From Rubrivivax sp. (GTDB lineage: Bacteria > Pseudomonadota > Gammaproteobacteria > Burkholderiales > Burkholderiaceae_C), in contig JADJHR010000019.1 in assembly GCA_016707445.1 (NCBI GenBank), forward strand, positions 372,001 to 436,000: a DNA stretch of 64,000 bases, given 5' to 3'. How positions within the stretch are numbered: position 1 is the stretch's first letter; each line of letters starts with the position of its first letter. The notes under the pieces were generated by a model that ran no database searches, was not told the DNA's origin, and worked only from the letters and a program-made list of their open reading frames with translations. Positions 36,996-46,145 of this stretch are shown here, piece by piece. Made by a program: the position numbers and the translations under genes.

Positions 36996-38176
36996 GGCGC
37001 TGCTCCGAACAGCAGACAGGCGTTGCTGCCGCCGAAGCCGAAGGAATTGCTGGCCACGCGTTCGAGTCGGCCCTGGCGCGCCTGCGTCAGGTAGTTCGAC
37101 TGCAGCGTCGGGTCGATCTGCCTCACGTTCAGTCCGGCCGGCAGCAGGCCGTCCTGCAGTGCCAGCATCGACACCACCGCCTCCACGCCGCCGGCGGCAC
37201 CCAGCGTGTGGCCGGTGTAACCCTTGGTGCTGCTGCAGGGCGTGTCGCGGCCGAACACGCTGACCACGCCGCGGTCTTCGGCGGCGTCGTTGCCGGGCGT
37301 GCCGGTGCCGTGCAGGTTGATGTAGCTCACGTCGGCCGGTGTGCAGCCGGCCTGCGCCAGCGCCTGGCGCATCGCCAGCGCGGCGCCGGCGCCTTCGGGG
37401 TGCGGGCTGCTCATGTGGTGGCCGTCGCTGCTTTCGCCGCAGCCCAGCAGCCAGGCCAGCGGTGCTGCGGCGTCGCGCTCGAGCAGCGCAAAGGCCGCGG
37501 CTTCGCCGATCGACAGGCCGCGGCGCTGGGCGTCCCAGGGCCGGCAGATCTCGGGCGACACCAGCTCCAGCGCCTGAAAGCCGTACAGCGTGGTCAGGCA
37601 CAGGCTGTCGACGCCGCCCACCACGGCGGCATCGATCAGGCCCAGCTCGATCAGCCGCGCCGCCTGGCCGAACACCTTGGCGCTGGACGAGCAGGCGGTG
37701 CTGACCACACAGGCCGGGCCCCGCAGGTCCAGCGCCTGGCGCACATAACGCGCCACCGAGTAGGTGTTGTGCGTCTCGGCGTAGTGCAGATCGGCTGGCA
37801 AGGCGCCGCTGACCGCATCGCGCCGGCGGTAGGCCAGCTCGGTCTGCAGGATGCCGGAGGTGCTTGTGCCCAGAAAGACACCGATGCGCGCAGCGCCGAA
37901 TCGCGCCGCGGCACGCCGCACGCTGCTGCTGAAGGCGTCGGCGCGCAGCCCCAGTTCGGCCAGGCGGTTGTTGCGGCAGTCGAAGTCGGCCAGGTCGGCG
38001 CGCCAGTCGAGGGCCTCGATGCCGTCGACCACACCCAGCCAGGCGCCGAGTGTGGCGGTCTCGAAATCGACCTGACGCAAGCCGCTGCGACCGGCGCGCA
38101 AGGCCTGCAGCGTCGGCGCGCGGCCATGGCCCAGCGCCGAGACCACCGTGTAGTCGCTGACGGCTAGCGGCGTCAT
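36992..38176 (-). CDS. beta-ketoacyl synthase, main aryl polyene chain extender (ApeO-like)
   Basis: The 394-residue ketosynthase has Cys162 (STACSSS), His289 (LHGTGTP) and His323 (GYTGHTLGAAGG), a complete triad. It starts in an ATGA overlap with the methyltransferase gene and couples to the chain-length-factor gene. In APE systems this ketosynthase with its partner repeatedly adds malonyl units to a 4-hydroxybenzoyl-type starter. Genes around it match that pathway in kind and order, which supports the assignment more than the sequence alone would. Confidence 0.88.
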   Translation of the reverse strand: MTPLAVSDYTVVSALGHGRAPTLQALRAGRSGLRQVDFETATLGAWLGVVDGIEALDWRADLADFDCRNNRLAELGLRADAFSSSVRRAAARFGAARIGVFLGTSTSGILQTELAYRRRDAVSGALPADLHYAETHNTYSVARYVRQALDLRGPACVVSTACSSSAKVFGQAARLIELGLIDAAVVGGVDSLCLTTLYGFQALELVSPEICRPWDAQRRGLSIGEAAAFALLERDAAAPLAWLLGCGESSDGHHMSSPHPEGAGAALAMRQALAQAGCTPADVSYINLHGTGTPGNDAAEDRGVVSVFGRDTPCSSTKGYTGHTLGAAGGVEAVVSMLALQDGLLPAGLNVRQIDPTLQSNYLTQARQGRLERVASNSFGFGGSNACLLFGAAP

Positions 38177-38925
38177 GCCCTAGCCGCCCGCAGGTCGGCC
38201 ACCAGCAGCACGTTGGCAAAAGGCGTGCCCTGGCTCATCGGTACCGCCTGCACGGCAAACCCCAGACCCTGCAGCAGGGCCTTCCAGCCCGACAGCGGAC
38301 GGCCCCAGGTCGGTGGCAGGCGATGGCCGCGGACGGTGGTGACGACGTGGTCGACCCATTGGCTGATGGCAAAGGCGCGGCGTTCGGCCATGTCGCCCAC
38401 ACGCAGCAGCAGCCGGCCCTGCGCGCCCAGCGCCTGTCGCACCCGCTGCAGCAGCGCCGCCTGCGCGTCGTGGTCGACGTAGTGCAGCACGTCGAGGATG
38501 ACGACCAGGTCGCAGTCAGGCAGCGTGGCCTGGCACATGTCGGCACACACGAAGTCCGGCGCCAGCCGCAGCGCGCCGACCGCGGCCTGGGCGCGCTGAA
38601 CGTCGCGCGGCATCAGCTCGATGCCGGTGTAGCGCGTGGCTTGCGGCGCGGCCGGCCAGGCCTGCGGCCAGTGGCCGGCGAGCACGGCGTCGCTGCAGGC
38701 CTGCAGCAGGCCGGCCAGCAGGCCCTGGCCGCAGCCGATGTCCACCACACGCTGGCGGCCGCCGAGGTCACCGCGCTCGAGCAGGCCACGAAACACCGGG
38801 TCGCGCGCCAGCTTGCCGCGCGCGAAGTGCCACGCGAATCGGCCTGACGCACGATAGGGCGCGCTGGCCTGCGCGTGCAGCTGCCGCCACAGTTTGGTCG
38901 GGTCGGCTGCGTGTGTGTGCTTCAT
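38173..38925 (-). CDS. class I SAM-dependent methyltransferase
   Basis: The 250-residue protein begins MKHTHAADPTKLW. The SAM-binding glycine loop is VVDIGCGQGLLAGLL, and the acidic and post-II elements are visible (YTGIELMPRDVQ, VVILDVLHYVDHD). Aryl polyenes of the E. coli type have a 4-hydroxy-3-methylphenyl or O-methylated head, so ring or hydroxyl methylation is the likely job. The true target cannot be told from sequence. The gene is ATGA-coupled on both sides between the deacetylase and the ketosynthase. Confidence 0.75.
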   Translation of the reverse strand: MKHTHAADPTKLWRQLHAQASAPYRASGRFAWHFARGKLARDPVFRGLLERGDLGGRQRVVDIGCGQGLLAGLLQACSDAVLAGHWPQAWPAAPQATRYTGIELMPRDVQRAQAAVGALRLAPDFVCADMCQATLPDCDLVVILDVLHYVDHDAQAALLQRVRQALGAQGRLLLRVGDMAERRAFAISQWVDHVVTTVRGHRLPPTWGRPLSGWKALLQGLGFAVQAVPMSQGTPFANVLLVADLRAARA

Positions 38926-39791
38926 GCCGCCGCGCCGTGCCGTGGCGGCAGTGCGTCGTTCAGCGTCACCGGCTTCAGGCCGGCGTCGCGGCATCGCTGC
39001 AGCAGTGCCGGCAATACGTCCAGCACCACCGGCCGGCCTGTGCGCCCGCGCCGTGCATGGCCGTCGTGCAGCAGCAGGATGTCGCCTGCCGCCAGGCCTT
39101 TCGTCAAACGTTGCAGCACGCGCACCGGATCGGCCTCGCGGGTGTCGAAGCCGCGCCGTGTCCAGCTCACCAGGTGCAGGCCCAGGCGGTGCAGCACGGG
39201 GTCGAGCATCGGGTTGCGCAGGCCCGCCGGGGCACGAAAACAGCTCGGCAGCTGTCCGCCCAGGTCAGCCAGCAGCTGCTGCGCCTGGCCGATCTCGCGC
39301 GCCAGACCCCGCGGGCCCAGCAGCGAGAAGTGGTGGCGGTGCACATGGCTGTGGTTCTGCACCGCGTGGCCGCGGCGCACGATTTCGCGCAGCAGCGCCG
39401 GATGCGCCGCGGCGCGGCGCGCGATGCAGAAGAAGGTGGCGCGCGCGCCGGCCGCGTCGAGCTGGTCCAGCACCGCCGGCGTCACTTCGGGGTCGGGGCC
39501 GTCGTCGAGCGTGATCGCGATCTCGCCGCGTGCGGCGGCGGCGGCCGGCAGCCGCGTCACGTTGGGCCCCAGCCAGTCGCTGCGCGGCCACAGGCCGGCG
39601 CCGGTGAGCACGGCGTGATTGGCCAGCAGCGCACCGGCGGCCCAGGGCCAGCCGCCGGGCAGCAGCGCTGCCGTGGCGGCACCGATGTGCAGCAGCGCGC
39701 TGGCCTTGATCAGCGGGGGCCAGGGCCAGGGCGACGGTGGGGGAAGGGTCAGCAGCACGATGGGCAGGGCAGGGCGCGAAAATTCTGTCAC
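38922..39791 (-). CDS. polysaccharide deacetylase (NodB-like)
   Basis: This 289-residue protein carries a NodB domain: ITLDDGPDPEVTP (metal-binding Asp-Asp), HSHVHRHHF (metal-binding histidines), FRAPAGLRNPM and the late LLLHDGHARR. An N-terminal hydrophobic region (about 10-65) suggests two membrane helices and a periplasmic catalytic domain. The family removes acetyl groups from amino-sugar polymers. In this cluster the substrate could be the glycolipid to which the polyene is attached; this is inferred from context. It is ATGA-coupled to the exporter and the methyltransferase. Confidence 0.8.
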   Translation of the reverse strand: MTEFSRPALPIVLLTLPPPSPWPWPPLIKASALLHIGAATAALLPGGWPWAAGALLANHAVLTGAGLWPRSDWLGPNVTRLPAAAAARGEIAITLDDGPDPEVTPAVLDQLDAAGARATFFCIARRAAAHPALLREIVRRGHAVQNHSHVHRHHFSLLGPRGLAREIGQAQQLLADLGGQLPSCFRAPAGLRNPMLDPVLHRLGLHLVSWTRRGFDTREADPVRVLQRLTKGLAAGDILLLHDGHARRGRTGRPVVLDVLPALLQRCRDAGLKPVTLNDALPPRHGAAA

Positions 39792-42193
39792 AGCGGCAAA
39801 GCCGTTTTTGCACGCGGTGCAAAGGTGGCCGCCAGCACCAGCGCCAGCAGCGCGCCGGGTGCCACCACCACGCCGATCGCCGACAGCACCGGGATGCTGG
39901 AGAAGGCCAGCAGGCCGAACGAGGCCACCGTCGTCAGGTTGGCCAGCAGCAGGCTGGCCAGGGTGTCGTCGCTGCTGTCATCGCGGCGGCCCTCGTCGCC
40001 CAGGCCGGCTTCGCGCAGCATGTCGAAGAAGAGCGCGTAGTTCGACCCCACGGCCACCACCAGCAGCAGCCCCACCAGGTGCAGGATGCCCAGTTGCAGC
40101 CCCAGCGCGGCCAGTGCTCCCAGGCTCAGCAGCACCGCCAGCACCAGCGGCTGGCATACCGCCAGCAGCCGGCGGCCCGAACGCAGCCACAGCGCCATCA
40201 ACAGCACCACGCCCGCGGCGCCCAGCAGCGCCTGCTGCTGCGCCTGGCCCAGGTAACGCTGGTACAGCGCGCCCAGCTCCTGGCCGATGCCCAGCAATTG
40301 CACCTCGGGCAGGCCCTGCAGCGCCTGCTGCACGGCGGCGCTGTCAATGTCCTTCCCGGGCAGGGGCTGCAGCGGCAGCAGCGCACTGGCGCTGCCGTCG
40401 GCGCGGCGCAGCAGCAGCGCGTCGATCAGCGGCGCCACCGCGCTGCCCTGCAGGTCGGCCGGGGTCAATGGCGCGGCCTGGCGGGCCTGCGCCACATCGG
40501 CCAGAAATGGGGCCAGCCGCTCGGCCGGCAGCGGGCCGCCCGCAGTGGCCTGCTGCAGGGCAGCCTTGAGCGTTACGGTATCGGGCAGGCTGGCGCGCCG
40601 GCGCTCTTGCGTGGCCAAGCTGGGCACGAAGCGTGTCACGCTGTCGAAGCCACCGATGCGGCCCTGCTCGATCAGCGCCTCGAGCCGTTCGGCCGCGGCC
40701 TCGGCGCGCTGCAGCGTGGTCTGCACGTCGGCGCCCTGCACCACCACCAGGGTGCCGCTGTCGCTGGACGTGAGATCGGCGCGCAGCGCCTCGTCGAGCG
40801 CGATCGCCGCGCGTGGCACCGGGCTCAGCGACGCCAGGTCGGCGCGCCACAGATCACCGCGCTGCCACAGCAGCACCGCGGCCACCAGCCCCAGCAGCAG
40901 CACCGGCAGGCGCAGGCGTGGCAAGCCACGCAGCGCAGCGCGTGCCAGCCGGCCCAGCGGCGCGCGCAGACCGCGGCCGCGCGCGCCGTCGGGCATCAGC
41001 GCCGGCAGCACGAAGCGGGTGGCCAGCGCGGCGCCGATCAAGCCGGCCACCGAGAACACGCCGAGCTGCGCCAGCCCGGGAAAGCCCGAGAACACCAGCG
41101 CGCCAAAGCCGCAGACCGAGGTCAGCAGCCCGAGCCGCACGGTGGGCCAGCTCTCAAGCCAGTGGCGCCAGCCGCCGCGGCCCTGTTCGTCGCGGCGCGC
41201 CTGGATCAGGTAATAGATCGCGTAGTCGACCGACTCGCCGATCAACGCCGAGCCGAAGCCCAGCGTCATGCCGTGCACGCTGCCGAAGCCCAGGGCCACC
41301 GCCGCGATGCCCGTGACCACGCCGGTGACCACCGGCAACGCCGCCACCGCCAGCGCCGCCACCGACGCAAAGGCCAGCAGCAACAGCGTCGCCATCATCA
41401 GGCCGCCGACGATGGCCAGCCAGCGCACCTCGCTTTCGATGCGCGACCGGCTGTCGACCGAGAACACCGGCGCCCCGCTGATCTGCAGCGACAGGCCGCG
41501 CGCGGCCAGCGGCGCGAAAGCCTGCCGCACGCCGGCGATGGCCGCCGCCTGCGCGTCGATGTCGGCACCGATGGCACGGATGGTGGCCATCAGCAAGGCA
41601 CGTTCTGGCTGGCCTTCTTTCGGCCTTGAGGCCCATACGCCATCGACGCTGCGCGGCGATTGCGCCGGGATCATCGACTCGGCGATGCGCTGCATCTCGC
41701 CGCTGGGGTCGCGGTCGAGCAGCGGCTTGATCGCGTTGCCCGCCGGCGTGCCCAGCAGCGACAGGGATTCGGCGATCGCCTGGCGCAGGCCGTCGGCGCT
41801 GAAATGTTCTGCGTTCACCGCCGGGCTGAGCGCATAGCGGTGGTCGACCAGCCATTGCCCGAAACCGGCCCAGCCCGCCGCGTCGCCGTTGTTGACCTGT
41901 TCGAAGCGGCCGCTGTCGCGCAGTGTCCTGGCCAGTGCGCGTGAAGCGTCGGCGCGGGCTGCGCCGTCGCCACCGCTGATGCCCATCAGCAAGGTGCGCG
42001 ATGGCAGCCCGCTGTGGATCTGCTCGATCAACAGGCGCTGGCGGGCGTCGGGGCTGGCCGGCAGGAAGGCGCTGAGGTCGGCCGTGAATGGCGTGCGCAC
42101 GATCTGCAGCAGCGCCAGCAGCAGCAGTGCTGCCCACAGGGCCAGCGGCCATGCGCGCTGCGGCCAGCGCCGAGTGGCAGGCTCGTTCATCAT
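39788..42193 (-). CDS. MMPL/RND-type exporter of the aryl polyene cluster
   Basis: The 801-residue protein is from ATG 42193 (MMNEPATRRW), overlapping the LolA-type gene stop; longer readings run into that gene and were rejected. Two six-helix blocks flank two large periplasmic domains. Helix regions include LAIVGGLMMATLLLLAFASVA and the second block from about residue 650. Family members export lipids and polyketides through the inner membrane with proton-motive force. The location in the middle of the biosynthetic run points to export of the acylated or glycosylated polyene towards the outer membrane, with the adjacent LolA-like protein as possible periplasmic carrier. Confidence 0.85.
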   Translation of the reverse strand: MMNEPATRRWPQRAWPLALWAALLLLALLQIVRTPFTADLSAFLPASPDARQRLLIEQIHSGLPSRTLLMGISGGDGAARADASRALARTLRDSGRFEQVNNGDAAGWAGFGQWLVDHRYALSPAVNAEHFSADGLRQAIAESLSLLGTPAGNAIKPLLDRDPSGEMQRIAESMIPAQSPRSVDGVWASRPKEGQPERALLMATIRAIGADIDAQAAAIAGVRQAFAPLAARGLSLQISGAPVFSVDSRSRIESEVRWLAIVGGLMMATLLLLAFASVAALAVAALPVVTGVVTGIAAVALGFGSVHGMTLGFGSALIGESVDYAIYYLIQARRDEQGRGGWRHWLESWPTVRLGLLTSVCGFGALVFSGFPGLAQLGVFSVAGLIGAALATRFVLPALMPDGARGRGLRAPLGRLARAALRGLPRLRLPVLLLGLVAAVLLWQRGDLWRADLASLSPVPRAAIALDEALRADLTSSDSGTLVVVQGADVQTTLQRAEAAAERLEALIEQGRIGGFDSVTRFVPSLATQERRRASLPDTVTLKAALQQATAGGPLPAERLAPFLADVAQARQAAPLTPADLQGSAVAPLIDALLLRRADGSASALLPLQPLPGKDIDSAAVQQALQGLPEVQLLGIGQELGALYQRYLGQAQQQALLGAAGVVLLMALWLRSGRRLLAVCQPLVLAVLLSLGALAALGLQLGILHLVGLLLVVAVGSNYALFFDMLREAGLGDEGRRDDSSDDTLASLLLANLTTVASFGLLAFSSIPVLSAIGVVVAPGALLALVLAATFAPRAKTALPL

Positions 42194-42762
42194 GACGCCG
42201 GTGCCAGCGGCGACAAGGGTTCGATCAGCATCAGCGAACGGTCGCCGCCGGTCAGCCGCAACTCGATGCTGCGCAGGTCGGCGCCCTGGCCCACCAGTTC
42301 GATCTGCTGCACCTGGCGCGCCAGCCGCTCGTCGGCGGGCAGCAGCCGCAGCGTCCACTGAGCGTCGTTGCCGCTCAGGCTGACCGTGAAGTGGCGGTGC
42401 AGCAGCGTGCTGTCGCCGGTCAGCGTGGCGCGCAGCGCGTCCAGCAGTGCGGCCAGTTCGGGCACCGTGTCCATGTCCATCTGCCGCGTGCGCCCGCTGC
42501 GTTTGAGCAGCAGCGTGCGGCCCTGAACCGCCATCGTCTCCTGCGTCGGCTGCAGCGTCTGCCGCGTGAAGCGGTCGGGCGCGGCATAGCTCAGCACGCC
42601 GCTGGCCGTCAGCGGGCTGTCGATGCCGCTGACGATGCGCTCTTCGGTGAAGCGCGCCTGCCCGCTCTTGCGTTGTGCCATGCGCTGCATCAGGGTCGCC
42701 AGGTCGAAGGTCTGGGCTCGCACGGGGTCAGATGAAGCGAGTGCGACGCACATGACCAGCAT
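42190..42762 (-). CDS. LolA-like periplasmic lipoprotein carrier
   Basis: The protein is about 190 residues from ATG 42762, with a short hydrophobic leader (MLVMCVALASSDPVRAQ). An alternative ATG at 42894 would add 44 residues encoded by the adjacent repeat element and overlap the acyltransferase gene, so I prefer the shorter form; neither start has a good ribosome-binding site. The mature part (QRKSGQARFTEERIVSG, LSYAAPDRFTRQTL, QWTLRLLPADERL) matches the LolA-like domains of APE clusters. It should carry a hydrophobic cargo across the periplasm. It is overlapped by the exporter start. Confidence 0.75.
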   Translation of the reverse strand: MLVMCVALASSDPVRAQTFDLATLMQRMAQRKSGQARFTEERIVSGIDSPLTASGVLSYAAPDRFTRQTLQPTQETMAVQGRTLLLKRSGRTRQMDMDTVPELAALLDALRATLTGDSTLLHRHFTVSLSGNDAQWTLRLLPADERLARQVQQIELVGQGADLRSIELRLTGGDRSLMLIEPLSPLAPAS

Positions 42763-42794
42763 GGCGCGACGCGTCGAACCGCCAGACCCAAGCC

Positions 42795-42858
42795 GCGGAT
42801 CCGGCTCTGCCGGTCCGCAGGCGCTGCCCCCTTGAGGGGGAAGCGGCCGCAGGCCGCT
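42795..42858. repeat. triple stem-loop intergenic repeat (REP-like)
   Basis: Three inverted repeats follow in a row: GCGGATCCGGC/GCCGGTCCGC (42795-42805 and 42809-42818, one unpaired base), CCCCCT-TG-AGGGGG (42827-42840), and AGCGGCC-GCA-GGCCGCT (42842-42858). They lie between the acyltransferase stop and the preferred LolA-like start. It looks like a dispersed GC-rich intergenic element and no second copy was found in this window. Confidence 0.55.
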
Positions 42859-42871
42859 GCGGGGGTGGTTC

Positions 42872-43813
42872 TCAATCTTCGTTCCAGAAGTCATGGAAGT
42901 TGAACCAGTTGTAGGGCGACTCGCGGCACAGCGCCTGCAGCTGCGCCACGTAGTCGTTCAACGCGGCACGCAGCTTTTCGTGGCGCCGCGCGGGGTCGGT
43001 CTCGGGCTGGCTGAAATCGACCAGGCGCTCGAATCGCACCTCGTAGCGGTTGCCGCCCAGGTACAGGCCGACCATGAACAGTACCGGGCGGCGCAGCAGC
43101 ATGGCCAGGCGCAGCGGGCCATCGTTGAACAGCGCCGGCTGGCCCAGGAAGGGCAGTTGCACGCTGTCGCTGCGCGCGCCACCGCCGCCGTGCGCGCCGG
43201 GCAGCGCTCGGTCGCCGAGCACGCCCACCAGGCCGCCTTTGTCCAGCCAGTCGCGAATGGCCAGCGTCGATCCCGGGCGACCGATGGCGATGATTTCCAG
43301 CGCCAGGTCGGGTGCGATGGCCTGCAGCACGCCCTGGATCATGCGTGCGTTGTCGGGGAACATCACCATCGCCACCGGCAGATGCTCACCCTTGCCGGCC
43401 GCATGCAGAGCCTCGAAGCTGCCCATGTGCGCGCCCAGCAGAAAGGCGCCGCGGCCGCCTGCCATGGCCTGGTGCACCAGATCGCCGTTGACCACGCGGA
43501 TGTCGAACAGGTCGAGCCGGCCGCGCGCCAGGTAGACGCGGTCGAGCACGGTCGACGCGAAGGCATGCACCTGGTGATAGTGTTCGACCCAGCCCGGTTC
43601 GCGCCCCAGCGCCCGCCGCAGGTAACGCCGCGTCTGCCGCTTGGGGCCGGGCGAGAAGAGCAGAAAGTACAGCGTGATCGGCGGCAGCAGCAGTCGCGCA
43701 ATGCGCCGGCCCAGGCGCAGCGCGATCCAGGCCATCAGCTGCAGCGCCAGCCGGTTGCTGCGCTCGTTGGCGGCCGACCAGTGGGTCGGGCCCTGGGTGG
43801 CCTCGGGCGTCAT
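42872..43813 (-). CDS. LpxL/HtrB-like acyltransferase
   Basis: This 313-residue protein has an N-terminal membrane anchor (IARLLLPPITLYFLLFSPG) and a lysophospholipid acyltransferase fold. The catalytic histidine block appears as LLGAHMGSFEALHAAG, and later GDRALPGAHGGGG and NWFNFHDFW are typical of APE-associated members. It probably transfers an acyl chain to the polyene or its carrier lipid at the inner membrane. It is a second acyltransferase besides the fused one at 29287-30902. ATG 43813 overlaps the stop of the acyl-activating fusion (ATGA). Confidence 0.8.
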   Translation of the reverse strand: MTPEATQGPTHWSAANERSNRLALQLMAWIALRLGRRIARLLLPPITLYFLLFSPGPKRQTRRYLRRALGREPGWVEHYHQVHAFASTVLDRVYLARGRLDLFDIRVVNGDLVHQAMAGGRGAFLLGAHMGSFEALHAAGKGEHLPVAMVMFPDNARMIQGVLQAIAPDLALEIIAIGRPGSTLAIRDWLDKGGLVGVLGDRALPGAHGGGGARSDSVQLPFLGQPALFNDGPLRLAMLLRRPVLFMVGLYLGGNRYEVRFERLVDFSQPETDPARRHEKLRAALNDYVAQLQALCRESPYNWFNFHDFWNED

Positions 43814-45492
43814 GCTCGGCCGGCCACCAGCTTGCCACGCGCCACGCAGCGCGCGCCGTCCCAGACCTCGAAGCCCAGGCCCTGGCCAAGTGCCGCCAGT
43901 GCCACGCGCAGCGTGCAGCCGGGGCGCACCGGTGCCAGGAACTTGACGGCGTCGATCACCGGTGTGGCACCCAGCCGCTGCTGCCACGCGGGCTGTTCGT
44001 GCACGGCCTGCAACACCAGCGACATCAGCACCACGCCGGGCAGGATGGGCAGACCCGGAAAGTGGCCGTCGAAGGCCGGATGGTCGGCGCCGATGTCGAA
44101 CCGGGTGTCGGGCGGCGCTGCGGCGGGCGCGTCGTCGGCAGCATGCCGCGCTGCCAGCTGGCGCAGCGTGGCCACGGTGATCTTGCCCGTGGCCTCGCGT
44201 GGCAGCTCGGGCAGCAGCACCACGCGGCGTGGCACGAACGTCGGTTCAAGTTGCTGGCGCAGCGCTGTGATGACCTGCCGTGCATTCAGCGTGGGCGCGA
44301 CCACGAAAGCGATCGGGCGCACCACGCCGTCGGCCACGTCGTCGGGCAGCCAGAAGGCGCCGTCGAGCACACCGTCGATGCGGTTCAGGTGAAAGTTCAG
44401 GTGCGCCAGCGAGCTGCGCTTGCCGGCCACGTGGATCAGGTCGCCGGCACGGCCCAGCAAACGAAAGCGGTGCTCGTCCAGCAGGTCCAGCACGTCGGCC
44501 AGCGGCGTGGGCTCGGTGACATGGCCACCGGCGACCAGGAATCGCTCGTCGCCGCCCTGCACTTCGCGCCACAGCCGCAATTCGCCCAGCGTGGTCCAGA
44601 CCTCACCGTCGGTGGTGCGGCGCGTCGCCACCTGGCCGGCCTCGGTGCAGCCGTAGATCTCGATCAGCCGGCCCTGCAGCTGCCGTTCGGCGTCGGCCGC
44701 CAGCTGGGGTGATAGCGGGGCCGTTGCCGACAGCACCAGATCGACCACCGGCAGCGTCATGCCCGAGCGCAGCAGCGTCTTCAGGTGAAAGGGCGTGGTG
44801 ACCAGCGCGCGCGGGCGCGGCAGCCGCTGCAGCGCGGCCACGATGTCGGCCGGGTAGAACGGTCGGCCGCTGTCGAAGCTGGCGCCGCCCAGCAATGCCA
44901 GCAGCACGCTCGACTCGAAGCCGTAGCTGTGCTGCGGCGGTACCGTGGCGACGATGGTCAGGCCGGCCAGCGACGGCCGCTGCATCAGCGCCGCCAGGCG
45001 CTCGGCCTCGGCGGCGATGTTGTGCACCAGCGCCTGCCAACGTTTGAGGTGCGGCTGCGGCGCACCGGTGCTGCCCGAGGTCAGCAGGCATACGGCCTGC
45101 AGGCCGCCGTCGATGGCGGCTGTACGGGCTGCCCCGGCATCCACGGTCGACGGCCGGCCGACCGCCACGCGCTGCAGCCCCGCGATGTCGAGCCCGGCCT
45201 CGTCGGCCAGCGCATAGGGCGCACGGCCGTCCAGCTGCAGGCGGCGCAGCGTCTCGGGCAGGGCGTTCGGCGGCATCAGGCTGGTGTGGCCGCGCAGCAG
45301 CGCCGCACCCAGGCCGAGCGCGAAGTGGTAGCGGTCATGGCACAGGTTGACGGCCGGGCCGGTGGCCGGCAGTGCACGGGCCAGCTGCTGCACCTCGGCA
45401 ACAAAACGCGCGGCACTGATCGGCTGGCCTTGCTGCCAGGCCAGGGGCGCGTGCGGGTCACGCTCGCCCAGCAAGGGCAGCCAGCGTGTCAT
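43810..45492 (-). CDS. acyl-activating (AMP-forming) enzyme fused to a hot-dog dehydratase
   Basis: The protein is 560 residues from ATG 45492. Residues about 1-455 are an adenylate-forming enzyme: P-loop-like LLTSGSTGAPQPHLK, IYGCTEAGQ and the C-terminal lysine in REATGKIT. From about 465 a FabA/FabZ-like dehydratase domain follows with DHPAFDGHFPGLPILPG. The first domain should activate the aromatic starter (4-hydroxybenzoate type) onto an acyl carrier protein; the second could pair with the stand-alone dehydratase. In characterised APE systems these are usually separate proteins (ApeH and ApeI). It is ATGA-coupled on both sides. Confidence 0.85.
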   Translation of the reverse strand: MTRWLPLLGERDPHAPLAWQQGQPISAARFVAEVQQLARALPATGPAVNLCHDRYHFALGLGAALLRGHTSLMPPNALPETLRRLQLDGRAPYALADEAGLDIAGLQRVAVGRPSTVDAGAARTAAIDGGLQAVCLLTSGSTGAPQPHLKRWQALVHNIAAEAERLAALMQRPSLAGLTIVATVPPQHSYGFESSVLLALLGGASFDSGRPFYPADIVAALQRLPRPRALVTTPFHLKTLLRSGMTLPVVDLVLSATAPLSPQLAADAERQLQGRLIEIYGCTEAGQVATRRTTDGEVWTTLGELRLWREVQGGDERFLVAGGHVTEPTPLADVLDLLDEHRFRLLGRAGDLIHVAGKRSSLAHLNFHLNRIDGVLDGAFWLPDDVADGVVRPIAFVVAPTLNARQVITALRQQLEPTFVPRRVVLLPELPREATGKITVATLRQLAARHAADDAPAAAPPDTRFDIGADHPAFDGHFPGLPILPGVVLMSLVLQAVHEQPAWQQRLGATPVIDAVKFLAPVRPGCTLRVALAALGQGLGFEVWDGARCVARGKLVAGRA

Positions 45493-46136
45493 TCGGGCCG
45501 GCCCGTGGTCGACGGGTTGGCCTGCTGCTGCCAGGCGCGCAGCGCACGCTGCACCGACACCGGCGAGAAATCGGGGTGCTGCCAGCGCCGCCACAGGTAT
45601 TCGACGACGAAGAAGGCTAGCGCGGCGCCGGGCGTCAGCACGGCGCAGAAGAACGACCACCAGGCCCAGGGCGCCAAGGCATACAGCAGCACCGAGATCA
45701 CGATCATGGCCACGAAATACAGCACCCAGGCCAGGGTCAGGCTGCGTGTGTAGCGGCGTTCGGCCGTCGTCAGCGGGTTCAGGTGCACCTTCTCGGCCAT
45801 CGCCGTGATCAGCGCCATGCTGCCCGGTCGCAGCGTGAAGGCGAAGGTCCAGGCCAGCAGCGCGTGGATGGCGCCATGCTGCAGCACGTACAGGCGGTTC
45901 AGGTCGACCCCGCCGCGCTGCCAGACCAGCACCAGCATCAGCGTCGCCGCTGCACAACCGGCCAGCGTGGGCAGGTGCCGTCGTGCCAGCCCGGCCACCG
46001 CCAGCGCGGCCAGCAGCGGGCCGAACAGCGCCAGCACGGTCCAGGCGCGGTCGGGGGCGTGCGCCATCAGCAGGTACGACAGCAGCGAATAAACCACCAG
46101 ACCCAGGCCCGCGGCCAGCACACCCCAGGCCGCCAT
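45489..46136 (-). CDS. COG4648-like integral membrane protein
   Basis: This 215-residue protein has about six hydrophobic helices (WGVLAAGLGLVVYSLLSYLL, WTVLALFGPLLAALAVAGLA, LPTLAGCAAATLMLVLVW, then two in the second half) and a conserved-looking EKVHLNPLTTAERRYTRSLTLAWVLYF. Such proteins recur in APE clusters and their role is unknown. It lies 9 bp after the carrier protein stop and overlaps the acyl-activating gene start (ATGA), so it belongs to the same transcript and acts in the inner membrane. Confidence 0.75.
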   Translation of the reverse strand: MAAWGVLAAGLGLVVYSLLSYLLMAHAPDRAWTVLALFGPLLAALAVAGLARRHLPTLAGCAAATLMLVLVWQRGGVDLNRLYVLQHGAIHALLAWTFAFTLRPGSMALITAMAEKVHLNPLTTAERRYTRSLTLAWVLYFVAMIVISVLLYALAPWAWWSFFCAVLTPGAALAFFVVEYLWRRWQHPDFSPVSVQRALRAWQQQANPSTTGRPE

Positions 46137-46145
46137 GCCGGGCTC

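Noticed and set aside
39737..41629. Open frame of 630 codons on the plus strand
   Set aside because: Antisense to the MMPL exporter gene; rich in Gln/His/Arg with no domain.
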